DNA of 64,000 nucleotides from the NCBI GenBank assembly GCA_003024785.1, contig PUQB01000036.1, forward strand, positions 204,388-268,387, read 5' to 3'. Under the pieces are notes generated by a model. That model was given only the letters and a program-made list of their open reading frames with translations, had not been told where the DNA came from and did no database searches. The translations under genes were made by a program, and so were the position numbers. Below are positions 63,736 to 64,000 of the stretch, piece by piece (position 1 is the stretch's first letter; each line of letters begins with the position of its first letter). This stretch comes from Selaginella tamariscina. Its lineage: Eukaryota; Streptophyta; Lycopodiopsida; Selaginellales; Selaginellaceae.

Positions 63736-64000
63736 CCTTGTGGCTGCCGACTCAAGCTAGATGCCGACCCTCTCAGTCGGCAGAGAGATGTAGAAGAAAA
63801 AACCTGCCGACTGAGATAGTTTGTGCCGACTCTGTCAGACGGCACTGAAGAGATAATGGTGCCGACTGAGATAGGATGGTGCCGTCCCTCTCAGACGGCA
63901 CAAATGGGAAGACCCATTAACTGTTTTAAAAGAAATACTTGAGACGCAAAGAAAAAAAAAACTAATTCAAAATACCTTGTGGCTGCCGACTGAAGAAGGA
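63736..64000. repeat. Array of GCCGACTGAG / CTCAGTCGGC motifs
   Basis: CCTTGTGGCTGCCGACTSAAG occurs at about 63737 and again at about 63975, making a direct repeat of about 238 bp. Between them are short inverted pairs: GCCGAC..CTCAGTCGGC (63763-63785), TGCCGACTGAGATA with TGTCAGACGGCA (63807-63846) and TGCCGACTGAGATA with CTCTCAGACGGCAC (63862-63902). They lie directly upstream of the ParB-methyltransferase ATG and could be subterminal repeats, promoter elements or self-binding sites. Confidence 0.7.

Larger units (their letters stand above)
60238..64000. mobile_element. Possible insertion carrying a ParB-methyltransferase gene
   Basis: Homology with unit 1 stops at about 60237 and does not resume before the window ends. 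The new DNA differs in style: less AT-rich, no TG/CA microsatellites, introns near 50 bases. Near the left edge is a self-complementary GCCCAGGAGGCCTGGGC (60273-60290) and a run of AATATTC/GAATATT. CCTCAGTCGGC (60341-60351) has inverted and direct counterparts at 63740-63990. These traits suggest an inserted element, but the right end is outside the window and no transposase is seen, so a simple rearrangement breakpoint is also possible. Confidence 0.45.

Overview
The window looks like nuclear DNA of a land plant. It carries a kinesin-12 of the phragmoplast-orienting type, a CKI1-like hybrid histidine kinase, an Ole e 1/proline-rich wall protein, a class II P450 and DYW-type PPR genes, all split by short AT-rich introns. 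Intergenic DNA is very AT-rich and full of (TG)n, (CA)n, (GA)n and (AT)n tracts. I cannot fix the species.

Layout. 1-2.1 kb: a coding remnant and simple repeats. 2.1-21.6 kb: a rearranged block with a kinesin-12 gene (minus strand, about 8.3-12.6 kb), several copies of an unrecognised gene family ('family X', about 2.9, 7.1-8.0, 13.0, 16.2 and 20.6-21.2 kb), PDI and F-box fragments, and two large inverted duplications. 24.2-30.0 kb: the CKI1-like histidine kinase (minus). 30.8-32.2 kb: the Ole e 1/proline-rich protein (plus). 32.9-34.6 kb: the P450 (minus). 38.4-60.2 kb: a cluster of small secreted cysteine-rich peptide (CRP) genes in AT-rich DNA, most of it a roughly 10-kb tandem duplication (unit 1 about 40.57-51.04 kb, unit 2 about 51.04-60.24 kb). 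Each unit holds one CRP gene and one 5'-truncated PPR-DYW gene. Unit 2 also carries an 848-bp element with perfect 20-bp terminal inverted repeats, absent from unit 1.

60.24-64.0 kb: a different kind of DNA begins abruptly inside the second PPR copy. It holds one apparently intact multi-exon gene (minus) coding for a ParB-like domain, a middle region and a C-terminal amino-methyltransferase-like fold, with very short introns. A GCCGACTGAG-type motif occurs at the 3' side and repeatedly, in both orientations, upstream. I read this as a possible mobile insertion carrying a ParB-methyltransferase fusion; it is the most unusual item here.

A caution runs through the annotation. The kinesin, CKI1, Ole e 1, P450, PPR, family X and one CRP gene contain many one-base interruptions, often in homopolymers, while the ParB-methyltransferase gene and two CRP genes are clean. 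Either the assembly has uncorrected indels or many of these genes are decaying.
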